From NCBI GenBank assembly GCA_029531795.1, contig JAPEIS010000003.1:1922001-1986000 (forward strand): DNA of 64,000 nucleotides. Reading direction: 5' to 3'. Position 1 is the first letter of the stretch, and the number at the start of each line of letters is the position of its first letter. This DNA comes from Sclerotinia nivalis. Its lineage: Eukaryota; Ascomycota; Leotiomycetes; Helotiales; Sclerotiniaceae. Both the position numbers and the translations under genes were made by a program. Positions 24,841 through 37,051 of this stretch are shown piece by piece. The notes beneath the pieces were generated by a model. It was not told the DNA's origin, made no database searches, and saw only the letters and a program-made list of their open reading frames with translations.

Positions 24841-26843
24841 ACTCCTTCAGTCAGCGGCCTCGCACACCTTGGCCAAAGCCGGCAGTGTCGTTATCAAGCG
24901 ATTTGAAGACGCTGAAGCCGACAACGACAACTTTCTGGCTGTGGTTCTTGCGGCAGGCATGGATCATTCGTCCGAGGCTGAATCCATCACACACCCCAAT
25001 GACTTGGCGCAGATTCACCTATTCAAGCAAATGATTAAACGCGCTGGCATTGATCCATTGTCCATAGGCTATGTTGAGTTTCCCGGAAAAGGCATTATCG
25101 CGGGGACCCCAAGGGAGATGAGGTCAGTTACTAGTGTCTTTGCTAACGGAAAGCCGAGAGACACAAGCCTCTATCTGTAAAGGCCAATGTCGGGAACGGC
25201 GGAACTGCCGCCGATATCATGGCTTTCATCAAGACCATACTAGTATTTCAAAAAAACATTACCCCTCCATAGGTTGGTATCAAGACTAAGCTGAACCCGG
25301 CTTTGCTTAAGGATGTGGATAAGAAGGTCATCATCGTCCCTTCATGGCCATACCATGAAATGGAGCAGCTATTAGAAAAGGTTGGCAACGGTGAACAATT
25401 TTGGAGCAGCTAGAGGAAATACAGCAATGGTAATGGAAGAAGCGAGACCGCGTCCAAGGATTGGCAACGACGCGCGACGTACACAAATCGTCACAATCTC
25501 GGCAAAGACACCATAATTCCTTCAAAATAACCTCGGACATCTCGTGGCTTTTATTGAATTGCGGCCACATGTCTCTATCGCTGACATGTCCTATACTTTG
25601 TCTGCACGGAAGATGCACTAAAATTACCGGGTTTTGGTGCTTGCGTCTTCCCTTAACGAGAAAATCACACTTCTTCATCCGCAAATGGAGACCGCCCTAG
25701 ACTATTTGCCTAATTCTTCAAGACAAGCGTCGTTATAGGCCACAGTCTGGGTGAACATCCTGCACTGAACGCAGCAGGTGTCTTCTTTGACATTGATATT
25801 AAATACTTAGCCAAGGCGACCCGAGAAACAGTCAATTTTATTAATGGACTCAATACCGCTTGGAAATCTGCCGTTCTGTTTAAATCCACCATCTAGATAG
25901 CGATCGGTCATCATCCTTGCTGCGTCAGCTTCATCACAAAGAGATTGTCGGAAACTCGATTGGCATATCCAACACTGCACCGAGACCAAGACGATTGGAC
26001 CACACACGGCAAGGCACTCATTGCTTTATAAAATGCTGGCGTAACCATACATTGGACGGAGTAGCATTTACCTTTTGAACAGGCTCTTCGACTGGTCGAT
26101 ATTCTGACGTATGCGTGGAATAATAAAAACTTTTGGATTTAGTATAGCGGAGACTGGAATCTGAAGAAGGGACAGGCACTGTCTGATCCCTGCTTCACCA
26201 AGGCCATAAGTCAAACTGTTAAAGGCTTCTGTACCACAAGCATACACGTAATTTGTTCGAAGAACTACACCGAATCCTTAGCCCAGATCGTGACCGAGTC
26301 GGACATGACCGACTCAGAGCTCAAGGATGTTATCGAAGGGACATGCCATGAACAATTACGGAGTTACTTCTTCTGTAAGTTTGTGATTGCATATTAATTA
26401 ACTATAACACTCCTTTCTAACATCAATAGTTCCTCTACGCAGACATGGCTTTCACAGTCGCGAAACATATTCTTGAGAAAGGACTTCCAAGCTCAGCTAA
26501 CATTGGTATGAACGTTGCCAACTTCGATTATCACGAACCAGTAGTCAAGCACCGCAATCCAATTGAAGCCCAATCAATCGTGGTGAGTGTCGAGGCGGAT
26601 TTAAAAAAGGGCAAGCCCATATCAACACCCCCGAACAGAGCAGCGTCAAATTCCGTCGTCCATGCATTCAAAATTATAGCTAAGGAGTCAGCCATCACGT
26701 CCAAATACTAACTGATGATGCCAAAGTTGCCGATTTTGGGTTGGATTCTTTCATATCACTTATTCTATCACAGAGACTGCATGAGGAGCTCAAGCCCGAA
26801 ACCCGAGACACTTTCTACTTGGATATTGACTTTTGGGGATATT
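24841..26843 (+). pseudogene. Relic of a non-reducing polyketide synthase (KS-AT-PT-ACP)
   Basis: Fragments in the canonical order of a fungal non-reducing PKS can be read across several frames. The C-terminal ketosynthase part is at 24890-25330 (VVIKRFEDAEADNDN, AGIDPLSIGYVEF, KANVGNG), the KS-AT linker at about 25395-25680 ([35 protein letters not shown]), and an acyltransferase piece with its nucleophile motif GHSLGEH at about 25738. Product-template segments span about 26050-26600 (TYAWNNKNFWI, YADMAFTVAKHILEKG), and an ACP-like DSFISL at about 26730. Both KS histidines are gone (HGTGT reads PGKGI; KANVGHG reads KANVGNG), the active-site Cys region is absent, and stops and frameshifts (for example at about 25177) break the frame. 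An intron-like GTAAGT...CAATAG remains at about 26380-26430. The size is about 2 kb, against 6-8 kb for an intact enzyme. It is dead; its former product is unknown. Confidence 0.8.
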
Positions 26844-27874
26844 AAAACTTTGCTAGGGCAGTGATAAAATTTAGTGTTTACCAGATGTTTAATGGAGATA
26901 GATATTAGAATATATATAAGAAATAGATCGAATTGTGAGGCCTTTTTCGTTTCCACACATCATTGCTGAAAAGTTGAAACTGTATGACTGACCGAATGAT
27001 GGACTTCAAGGACATCCTGCGACTTAGCAAAGCTCCTTAGGCACATGTACCTTGTAACTTCAATGTTCTTTGATATATCCCACTCGCTTTCTATCCTATA
27101 ACTGGTTCTATAACCCACGCGGGATGAGATGCATAGCCCGCGAGTCACATTCGAATAATACTGGGAGGCAGCCTTATGTAAAATTACCGTGCTCTTGATA
27201 AAAAACTCTGTACAGCATGCCGTGACCCAGGATTCAAGGCCTTTGTGAGATCCTAGAAAGTTTTTGGCCCCTGAGCAAGCACTCGGCTATAGATGCCATG
27301 AGCACTTCGTAAACATCACCTCTGAGCCTGTAGCTCGATGAGAAGTGAAAGATATGTTATGTATGTTATGAACAAGCGTAAAATAAAAGCAAAATTATAG
27401 AGGGGACGAGATTGATTAGCATGTCGGGTAGAGCCTATGATAGGCATTTCAGGCCCCGAACTTCAAAAACTATAGCGGTAAAAGCCCAGTAACTTATAAG
27501 CCTCCTCTCACTATCAGCACCACTTGGGAAACGCAAATTGCGAATGTAGGTTTACATTGAGGTTACATCTGCTACTAACAACGAACCTCACATTCAAATA
27601 TCTGCCCATGTTTTAAAATCATCCATACTCATGAGCATTAATTAGAAGAAGGAGCTGTTTATTTAGCTCAAGCTTACTTTCAAATGTGGTATAGCATGAT
27701 TGATATTTTGCCGAACGTGCTACAGGCAACGACCAAAAAAAGGAAACGTTCACTCGTGGGAAGATCAATGAGCTCTCAGATGTACTGAACTTACTTGAAG
27801 CATTTATATTGAATCACAATAATTTATACAACTTAATTGTCACTAAATTCGAATTCCTCGAAAACCAATTCAAT
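26844..27874. other. Intergenic, between PKS relic and second 2EXR gene
   Basis: About 1 kb with no recognisable coding. The short minus-strand frames at 26768-26956 and 26960-27148 show no family features. No further PKS domain (thioesterase or second ACP) was found here. Confidence 0.5.
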
Positions 27875-28522
27875 ATGGCAACAGCTCCCCTAACTCAATT
27901 CCACCCCTTCCCTTCTCTCCCCTATGAACTCCGCCTTAAGATATACAACACACTCCTCAATGAACCGCGTACCGTCAAAATAAACTGCGAAAAATCCATT
28001 ATCAAGTTAAGTCGGCGTCGCTACTTAAAATCCTACACTTCAAGTACCCCCATTCCACCCCTCCTACACACCAGCCACGAATCGCGCGCCGAAGCCCTCA
28101 CCCACTACCAACCACTTTTCCGCACCGAGCATTCCCCAAGCTACATCTACATAAACTTCGACACGGACACCATCAACCTCGCCGATGGAATAATGACCTA
28201 CTTAGCAGGAGCAGAACTGGAAGGGATAAGAAGATTAGAGTTACAGGTTGAAGATGCGGCATATTTTGGACATTATAATTTGGAGATCTTGTCGAAGATG
28301 AGGGGGTTGCGAGAAGTGGAATTGGTGGCTAAGGGTGAGGATCGCGGTACTTGGCAACCGAGGGGACATTTTTTGAGGGGTATCATGAGGGATTTGAAGG
28401 AGTTGAGGAGAGAGAATCCGCTTTGGGATTGTCCGAGGGTAAGGCTTATGCATGCGGATTCGGGGGAGGAGTTTGCGGTTGTGGAGGGAGGTGTTTGGAC
28501 GGAAGCTGATGAGGAAGATTGA
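27875..28522 (+). CDS. 2EXR-domain protein, short form
   Basis: Single exon of 215 residues starting at the ATG of MATAPLTQFHPFPSLPYEL; an upstream in-frame extension has only a non-ATG start. The 2EXR core is at the N-terminus (FPSLPYELRLKIYNTLL, about 11-29), with the second signature IPPLLHTSHESRAEAL at about 58-73. The middle has alternating hydrophobic strands and helices (LEGIRRLELQV), and the C-terminus is acidic (TEADEED). The 5' half is C-rich and the 3' half G-rich in wobble positions. The function is unknown. It is one of three intact family members within about 7 kb. Confidence 0.75.
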   Translation: MATAPLTQFHPFPSLPYELRLKIYNTLLNEPRTVKINCEKSIIKLSRRRYLKSYTSSTPIPPLLHTSHESRAEALTHYQPLFRTEHSPSYIYINFDTDTINLADGIMTYLAGAELEGIRRLELQVEDAAYFGHYNLEILSKMRGLREVELVAKGEDRGTWQPRGHFLRGIMRDLKELRRENPLWDCPRVRLMHADSGEEFAVVEGGVWTEADEED

Positions 28523-29319
28523 ATATATTGAGGTCCTTGACTCGGTCTCTAACATTCATCAGGTTTGTCTTCTTGGTAGAGAAGGCATATGCAACACAAT
28601 TCTACAGGAGTCATCGTTGAAATCAACGTTCAACGTTTGAAATCTCGCATCCCATCCTATTCGCTAAGTAAGGAGAGGCGGGAATGATTTCAATGGGAAC
28701 CTTGAAAGGCTAAGGAGGATATGAACGGATCAGGATGAAATAGGATGATAGGATATTCATGTGAATGTACCTTCTTTCATTCTCCTTATGTTCTGATAAA
28801 TATTGTGGGAAAAGGGGAGTTGGGGGTGTTTTTCAAAAAAGTTAAGCAGGATAAGAACAAACACAGAATCAACAGGATATAGGAGCTCAAACTTTGGCCT
28901 AGGAATGCGATGGAGAGGATGAGGATGGTAGTTTCCGTATGCTATCAGACGTTTGTGTGATCTGAGTGCCGGTATCTGGTGGGCTGATGTGCTGGAAATT
29001 TATATCTTGTTCACCAGCCAAATTCACACAAGAGATTCAGTACAAAAGTACCGGCGTGGTAGCATATTTGGATGTATACAATGTCATGGTTTTCATAATT
29101 GTCTTCTCATCCCCTGGGCCTCTCATTTCTAGCTCCTCCCGTCCTTTCCATTCCTAATGTTATCTCGAGCAGCTTAATTGACGCTTTACCAAATTCGGTT
29201 AGTTTTAGAATACCCCGCGATCGATAATCTAGAATTTTATTGAGGTCATGAAATAATCTTTAATTATTTCCATCTTCAATATCCAAAGTTTGTACAACAC
29301 ACCCTTTTCATACGCGAAA
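28523..29319. other. Intergenic, upstream of third 2EXR gene
   Basis: About 0.8 kb, AT-rich in its 3' half. It holds the promoter of the next gene; no other feature was identified. Confidence 0.5.
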
Positions 29320-30908
29320 ATGACCGACTACAGCCCCGATGCTGCTCAATTTATAGCGGATAGGGCGAGAACGGATAGTCATTTAAAAGAGCTGATGAAG
29401 ATTGTGGCAAGTGGCGATGCGTCTAGAGCTCAATTGGATGAATTCGACAATTGTATCAAAGAGTTCAAAAAAGAAAGGGAAAGGGAAAAGGAAAATGCTC
29501 TATTGCCGAAACCTCATCCTTATGCAGATCATCCTGCAGCGATTCCCACGCCAGATATGCCATCTAAACTTCTTTCTATTCCGAAAGGTAACATTTCAGC
29601 TTATTAATTCTTCATGCATCTACTAATAAAAATATAGAAATTCGATTAGAGATATATCGATACCTACTTCTTCCCTCAGGTTTCATTAGCATCGAACCAG
29701 GACAACCGAAAGGTGGTTGGCATGGAGATGACGAGAGCACATCGGATGATTGGACCGACGAAGATACAATCTCATTCGATGGCGACAATTCAGATATGGA
29801 GATAGAATATGATGGACCTGGTGGTATAGACGGACTGGGATCTTTATTGTGGTCAATGGTGCAACAAGATGGAGAGGATCAATCAATGGATGTTGAACCA
29901 GAGTTTCCTTCAAATCCCGAAGCAGAGTCGATTCTTAATGAAGCCAGTCAGGCAACTCCTGCAGCCGACCCTATCGAAATTGTGGACTTAGAAGACGGAG
30001 GAACAGCTCGAAGAATAGCAAATGGACAAGAAAAGTGGGAAACGGGCTCTGAGGACACCGACTTTGAAGAATATCGCATGTGTCCCGAAATTTTACGAGT
30101 TAACAAACAAATACACGAAGAAGCCTCTTCAGTATTATTCACCGAAGGCACGGTAGTCGTCAACTCTAACGATCTATTCTTTTTATCAAATAAAAGTCTG
30201 AGGTGGGGAAGCATTTATGGTTATACCCCATGGAGACACAATCCTCTCACAGCTGTCGCGAAAAGATTGCCTGGTGGCACCATACAATACGATAAAGAAT
30301 ATTTGGGTGGTTGGATGGAGCCTCATATATTCGCCAAATTTCAAAAGGTTCTCTTCGATTGTGCATTGGAAGATGAACATACCGAGGGCATCCAATTCTT
30401 TCTCGACATCGACACCTGGAAATTAGATTCTGAAGATGTAACCAAATTCCGCAACTATCTAGGAACCCTGACCTTCGTAAAAGACTTTGTCAAGCTTATA
30501 TCAAAATCTCAAGTCATCAATAAACTCACCGTCAACTTGCTCGTCGAAATTACAGCCGATACAAAACTAGATGCCGAATCACTTGACGAAGATGATGAAG
30601 ATGCAGTCAAGGAAATGGATGATAAACAAGACAAAGCAGATTTTGAGGCTAATATTCGAGCTACGGAATTATTCATGGATACCAACATGTTCAAACCTTT
30701 AAAGCAATTGAAAAATGTGAGGAGATTCGAATTTCGATTTGGTTTTGCCGATTTCGTTCCTCCGGTCGATTATGTACCGGCGGAAAAGTATCAGAATATG
30801 ATAAGGAAGATGAAGAAGTTAGTTGAGGGAAACTTTAAAGAGCCGGAGGAACCTACGAGAGGAGGTCTTAGAAGTCAAGGGAGCATTACACAGCATGAAT
30901 ATTTTTAG
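29320..30908 (+). CDS. 2EXR/F-box-like protein with long acidic region
   Basis: Two exons, 29320-29587 and 29638-30908, joined across a 50-nt intron (GTAACA...AATATAG), giving 512 residues. The join recreates the domain start IPKEIRLEIYRYLLLPSG, which neither exon alone provides. The N-terminal 80 residues are helical and charged (KEFKKEREREKENALLPKP). The family core is at about 85-105, then a strongly acidic stretch (DDESTSDDWTDEDTISFDGD and beyond, about 115-215), then the second signature CPEILRVNKQIHEEASSVLF at about 225-245. A further acidic block (DEDDEDAVKEMDD) is near 405-417. Such Asp/Glu-rich inserts are common in fungal F-box-like proteins. The function is unknown. The 3' end converges on Trs120. 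Confidence 0.8.
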
Positions 30909-31799
30909 AGGGTTGAAAATGGAGAATGATAAATGTATAGAGAGTGGTGATTAGATATTTGTGGAGGTTTCTGTAGGAGATGGCTTGGAGTACTATATGT
31001 CTGTAGCTACTCGTCCTCGTATATTGTTGTATCATGAGTCATATAGTCATTTGAGGAGAACGAGAGCGAGAGCGAGAGCGAGAGCGGGAACTACAATGTA
31101 CGATTACATGATTATAAGATCATATGTGTAAATGCAAATCACACTAATTCAAGCTTTTTCTCCCTTTGGCCAAATCGGTTTAGAATTTATAGAGTTTAGA
31201 GTTTGGAATTTAGAATAGGTTTTTCTCTCGCGGGTAGGAAAGTACTCTTCCCTTTTAATCATTTGTAATTTGAAATTTGAAATGCTGGTGGAATTCGAAG
31301 AATGGGGAGAAATGAGTTATTCCTTTACTTGTATTTTACTCTATTCTTGGGGGAAGGGGGAGGGGGGATCATCATCCTCTACTTCCGTAAATAAACCACA
31401 CAAAGGTTTTTCTTAATTTTTTTTTTCGAGGATATCCATAAGATAGATACCTCTTAGTAAAAAGTTAAAGATAAAGTAAAGTAAAATGAATCATAAAACG
31501 CAGGTGTTAATATCATTTATGGTATCTTCATCCTATCTATCTATCTCTCTATCCATCCTATCTATCCATCTATTCATTCCTGTTTCCATTCCTCTACCTA
31601 TTCCCTCTCAAACATTCATCTCCAGTTTCATTTTACCACCCCTCCCCACCTCAATCCACACAATGTATTCCTATTCAAAAGACAACACAGTGCTTCTCCA
31701 CTATTTTGATTTCTCTAATATAATTCGCAACGCTTGATACAACAAATCTACACATTGATGTACAATACATTAAAATCATTTCTTCCACTCCTTTCATTT
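30909..31799. other. Convergent 3' spacer with simple repeats
   Basis: Between the stop codons of the third 2EXR gene and Trs120. It contains a CGAGAG hexamer repeat (31061-31086), a TCTATC/ATCC-rich stretch at about 31533-31580, and T-runs typical of 3' regions. No coding sequence was found. Confidence 0.55.
31061..31086. repeat. (CGAGAG)n hexamer repeat
   Basis: Slightly more than four perfect CGAGAG units, within about 160 bp downstream of the stop of the third 2EXR gene, so probably in its 3' UTR. Confidence 0.85.
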
Positions 31800-34700
31800 C
31801 TAATCATCTCCAATATCTTCAGCTTTGTCAACATCTTCATCTTCATCATCATCAGTATCATCATCCCCATCTGTCACAACCAGCAAACAAGGTTCTCTCG
31901 AATGCCAAATCCTTCTCTCCTTAGCCCCCAACATCGTATCCATCAAATTATTGGTATCAGCTCTAAGTCTCCCACCCTCTTTAATAGGCACCTCCTCTTT
32001 CACCGGCTCAACTAATCTCACTTCTTCAATCGAAGCACTAAGTTCGAATTCGCCTCTACAAAGTGGTGTCATACCGATATTAACTTCGATTTGTTCATTC
32101 CCAGGGATTTGTGAGAGAGTTTGTTGCAGCACACCATTCCAAACGAACTTCTTGGATAGATCGAGAGTTTGAGTGAGTGAATGGTTACGAATGGATGGTT
32201 GGAGACGAAGAAGAGGGTGAATGGGTTTGGAAGACCGATTGCTAATTCGAATTGTGATCGAAGAGAATGTATCGGTATGGATGTCGTATTTGGGGCCTGG
32301 CTTATCATTGATTGAGATATCAATCGAAATATCCTCAATTCTGATAACGTCAATGACACGTTGACTTAGACGGAGACCGCGTAATTCTATATTGCCTTTA
32401 CGATGAACACCAGAGCGCGTCTCCCAAGTTCCTTGAAGAATTTTCAAGATTTCTTCACGGTACCAGAACGATTCTCGAGTAGCTCGTTCTGAATCTGCCG
32501 ATATTCGGCCTGCACTTACAACAAATTGTCGTTGTCGTAAGGGATCAAGAGCTGGGATGGAGGCTGTTGGGTTTTCTAGATATATCCGAGGAATAGGAAA
32601 CATTATACGAGACGTATTACCTGGGAATACTTCCTCTTCGATTTTCCCCCCTTTCTCAATATCTATCGAGACATGGATACTGCTCGGCCACGCATTTCGA
32701 AGATCAAGAATTAGTAAACAATGATCTTGAGGTGTGAAATCTTTTGTTGCGACAGTGCCATCGATTTTGGACCACAAAGATACGGGCAAGTTTCCAGTAA
32801 ATGGCATAACATCCATCCGAGCCAGCTCTATGCTCGCATTTACAGTGATTATAAGCGGTAGACTCACTTGACGAGTATGAAACCCATTTTCTACCTCTAA
32901 TTGAGGAACGCCGAGATGAGCATAGTCAACCAGAATAGTAGCACTTGTGAGACCAGGCTTTCCCAATATTTCAATCTCAAAAGTAGCTGTTCCACCAGGT
33001 TCAATATATGGCTTCTCATCAGGCTTTGGAATGTATCGAAGTGCTTGTTTCCGTGCCAAAATTAATTCGTATTCGTACAGCTCTGCTGGTGATGCTTCGC
33101 GATTACTCATTGCTGTTTGTAACGGCGCCTGAGTTGAATCTTTAAAGGAAAAGAGAAGTAAATCTACGGGTGTCTCTTTTGAAAGGTTCTCTAGTGTGAT
33201 AGAGAATCTTTGGCGTTCCCCTTCTAATACCATCAACGCAGATTGTGAAAGATTAGTAGACTTTATCGCAACTATAGGTTGTTTGTCAATGACATTTAAT
33301 CCTACGGTTGTTGGCAGAGGAGGTATGACGCCCCAAGGTACTGCATTTGATGACGTTGAGCCAAAGCTTGTAGGACGAGTCTTCTGGCCGAATATCTTTG
33401 CTACACCAATGGACTTGATTTTGACATCACCTTGTGGTGACCATGAATCCGGAAATATAGGGAATCGCCGTTCTCGGCATCCCCTTACTTTAACAATGCA
33501 GCCAGTAATTTTCAAGGACCCAGGGTCTTTGGGTGTCCCTAATATAGTGAGAATATGTGTTCGGTAAGGACCGATAACTGTCTTTTGTACGGCAGATTCA
33601 AAACCCGCACCATCAGAATCGAGCTTGATACTTTCTATTTCCACATCGAATTCATACGGATTCTGCAAAGTAACCTTAAAGACAGCTCCCTCACCAGCAA
33701 CCATGATATGATCAACAATAGAAGCATTTAGTGGGCGTAAGAAAGGATTGTAAATAAAAGGATTTATCTCCCTGGCGGTAGCAATAGTCACGCCGTCAGG
33801 GAGTTCTCCACGGGTGTGAGGAATTGGGGTTCTCGATTGAGGTAGAGGTTCAAGCTCAACTCCTCGAACCAGAAATTCATCCCAATACTCTGCTGTAAGC
33901 TCATTGACTCCTAAATTCCTCGCAGCTCCAAGCGTCCGAGTAATGTTAGTCATCAGTCGAATCTGTTCCTCGCGACTCATATTTGGTGATGCATCTTCAC
34001 TCCGTGGTCCCGGAGCTACACCACTGCCAGCAGTTCTTAATAAATCCGCAGTGAATTTCAAGACGCCTTGAAAGTCCGGCAGTGCTTCAGAAAGATTGAT
34101 ACATGATCTTAAAATCTCCATTTTCAGAGCTTGACTTCCGAAAGAGCGGATAGAAGCATTATCGAGTATCCTCAGAATGGTAGCTTCATCTGAATCATCA
34201 AATGCTTCTTCTGTAATATCTCTTGAAGCTACCACTCCATACGTTTGACCTAATAGTGCGAGGAATGAGTCTACGCCATTCTCCATATCACCTTCACCAA
34301 GTTCCAGAGCTCCGGCACCGTTAGTGTTCCCATTCGCACTCAGAGCTGCTAATCCTGCAGCTGGATGAACCCCCATCTCGGCTGCTCCTCTGAGACGAGC
34401 TTGAACGAGGGCTGGGACCAACACTGAAACCAATTCACGAATTACCATAGCCTTTTTTCTATGGTATCCCATTGATCCAAGAACTGAAGCTATGCCACTC
34501 AGTATTATTATGCGGTCCACGACTACGATATTTTCAGAGGATGAATATACAGGAAATGCTCTTAGGATGGTTTTCAGAATTTCCCCACGAGTAGGCTGTA
34601 TGTTCAAACGAGGCGTCGCGAGATTCGGGGCTTTTTGAAAAGGAGTTCCGAGCACAATTAGTTGTAAAACTTCATCACTTATGTGGCCACCACCTGTATG

Positions 34701-36241
34701 TATAGCGGAAGAAAGTTTTGCATAGCGAATGACAGTTTCGGAAAATGGGTATTGCGGCATAGCCTCCCCATTATTATTCGCGGCACGGGTATAGAGATTT
34801 AGGATTCTGTCCAATAGTTCTGGAAGCAGAACTGCCAAGTTTTGTAACGAAACTAGACGGTTGCTTGCGGGACTCCTTGGCTCCAAAACAGTCGTTAAGG
34901 ACGGTGCTTTCTCTGCGGAAACATAACAAATTGGCGGAACTTGAAAGTCCAGTCCAGTCCAGGCAAGCATGAGCATACTGACAAGAATATTATCAAGGGC
35001 CTTTGCATGCCACAAATGATCAAGATTTGCTTTCGCGATAGCGGCACTTTCGACCAGCTCGCGTAATGCATCATTCCACCGTCCCGCGCACATATACATA
35101 GATCCAATGACAATGCCAATACGGCTTTTCCCTTTGTTTCTTGATCTTTCGCTAGTGCTCCCCGATCCGAACCCTACGATTGAAACTCGATCTCTGCTGC
35201 TGTCCCTGTTCGCTGTGTTACTCGGAGTGCCAAGTCGAGATGGTAAGTTTTTCAGTGTGAGCGAATTTTCTCCAATTATATTATCGAAGGTTGGTGGCGA
35301 GTCAGAACGAAGACCGCTTGCAGGGCTACCAGAACGACCTAGAGGTGAAGAAGTGCCAGAATCCGAAGCTGCGGATCGAAGGACTGGCATTGACATGCGA
35401 TAGTTGCTACGATCAATGGCCCCCGCGGGAGAAGAAGATCCAGAGTCTTGTTGGGAAACTGAAAGTTGAGAATTCCGTCTTGAGGACCCATCTGGCGAGC
35501 CTCCACCCCAAGACCCTCCATTAAACGGCCTGTTCCCTGATTGAGCTGGCGACTCTATTGTACTCAGGCCTTGGAGTGACTTTGCGAGTGTCGTCATCTC
35601 TGCAAGCAGCAAGGCAGATATATCGCACATAACGGTTTTCATCGTCGTTATACCACAGTCGGCCGGTGGAGGTACTGGGACTAAGCCTTCTGGTAAAGGT
35701 GTAGCAGACTTGTCATGTGAATGGTCGAACAATAATACTTGGTGAACCAGCGCCTTAGGATATCTGTCTCTCAAGTCTTCCAAATCTTGATATAAATCCC
35801 GCACATTTTGATCCAAACGCGATACTCCACTACCATTAGCACTCTTCCTCGACGTGCCTTTGTAAGATATATGTTCAAGCTCGGCACCATCTGCGAGTGC
35901 TATAATAACGAGTGGCTCTCTGTACAGTTCAAAGGGGGATAATGCGAGGTGGGTAGGGGGCGGATAATGTGTCGTAAGATCATAAACAATCATTCCCAGA
36001 GGAAAGGCCAATGGGGAGAACATATCTGCCAATCGTCAGCTCTGCCAGAGGCTCATCAAGGTAGAGCTTAGTCCTCACTTCTATGGGGACGTCCATCTGG
36101 ACTAATATCTCCCAAACGTACAACATTGTGAGGTTGTAACCTTTCTACGAAGCTCAGAAATCTTGCGCGTTTGATTTGCCCAATTGGTAACAGCACAACT
36201 CGTACTCTCGCAGGAGCAACGGGCGACAGCTGATCGAGCAT
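31800..36241 (-). CDS. TRS120: TRAPPII complex subunit Trs120 (TRAPPC9 homologue)
   Basis: Two exons on the minus strand: 36241-36079 and 36025-31800, with a 53-nt intron (GTGAGG...TTGGCAG), giving 1462 residues, in the normal range for fungal Trs120. The N-terminus carries the conserved VRVVLLPIGQIKRARFLSFVER, then GDISPDGRPHRN joined by splicing to MFSPLAFPLGMIVYDL and LSPFELYREPLVIIALADG. A Ser-rich disordered insert sits at about residues 150-310. The C-terminal half is beta-sandwich-like (repeated LENLS/VDLLLFSF, NPYEFDVEIESI, ISIDISINDKPGP), ending in an Asp/Glu-rich tail (DGDDDTDDDEDEDVDKAED). Trs120 is a TRAPPII-specific subunit of the Golgi GEF for Rab11/Ypt31-type GTPases and is needed for hyphal tip secretion. 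The start was set at ATG 36241; an in-frame TTG lies 21 nt upstream. The identity is clear. Confidence 0.93.
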
Positions 36242-37051
36242 TGTGAGAACATTTGGATGCAATGCGCCTAGCTAGGTAGAGCTCGAGTTCGTGATGCGAT
36301 GATGGTACTACCGGTTCGAGACGAGATACATGACTGTTAGGGATAATAAATTAAATGTCCAGAACTTGCAGGACAATAAAACAGTAAGATATCATCGATA
36401 ATGAATTTATTCCAAAGCTCTCTACTTTGAGACGATGATGGGATAGATCGTCCCCTGTTATACGTTGACCATTTTGCATGATTGGTAATAGTTGAAGTCT
36501 CCTAGCTGCGGTACTTTCCGGGCTAGATTCTTAACTTCACTTCACCTCATCTCACTTCAATATGTCACTCTATTCAGGTTCAATTACATTCATTAGCCGG
36601 TTGGACCTCACCTCAACCACTATCTAAACTCCGAGGTCGTATAAGTGGTACACTTACTCAATCTCACTCACTTGAGATTTATCCCAATTCACAGACAAGC
36701 TTCTTGCCCCTGGAGTCTAAACAGTTAATACATGGTCTTCCTCTGGCTCCATTACAGGAGACATCCGAGTATCCTAATAGTGTGATGAAAGCTAGCGGGT
36801 TACTTTGAATGTTAGCTATCATATGTGCAAGCTGCTGGTTATATTCCTTCTGCTCACAAAGTACTAGTTGCGCTGCATGTCATGTAGGCTGTTCCCTTGT
36901 GAGATGAATTCTTTTGCTTCGGACTATGTACAATTTAACATCTCCCCGATGATCTGAAATTGATACATCTTATAAGCAACCTTAATATCGCCGGATGTCC
37001 TCTACCTAGCAAAGCCACTTTAATGCCCATCAGCCATGCAAACATGTCTCA
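36242..37051. other. Promoter region of TRS120
   Basis: About 0.8 kb between the Trs120 start and the stop of the upstream gene on the same strand. No coding frame was found; several CACTTCA-type short repeats occur around 36535-36560. No clear TATA box was identified. Confidence 0.5.
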
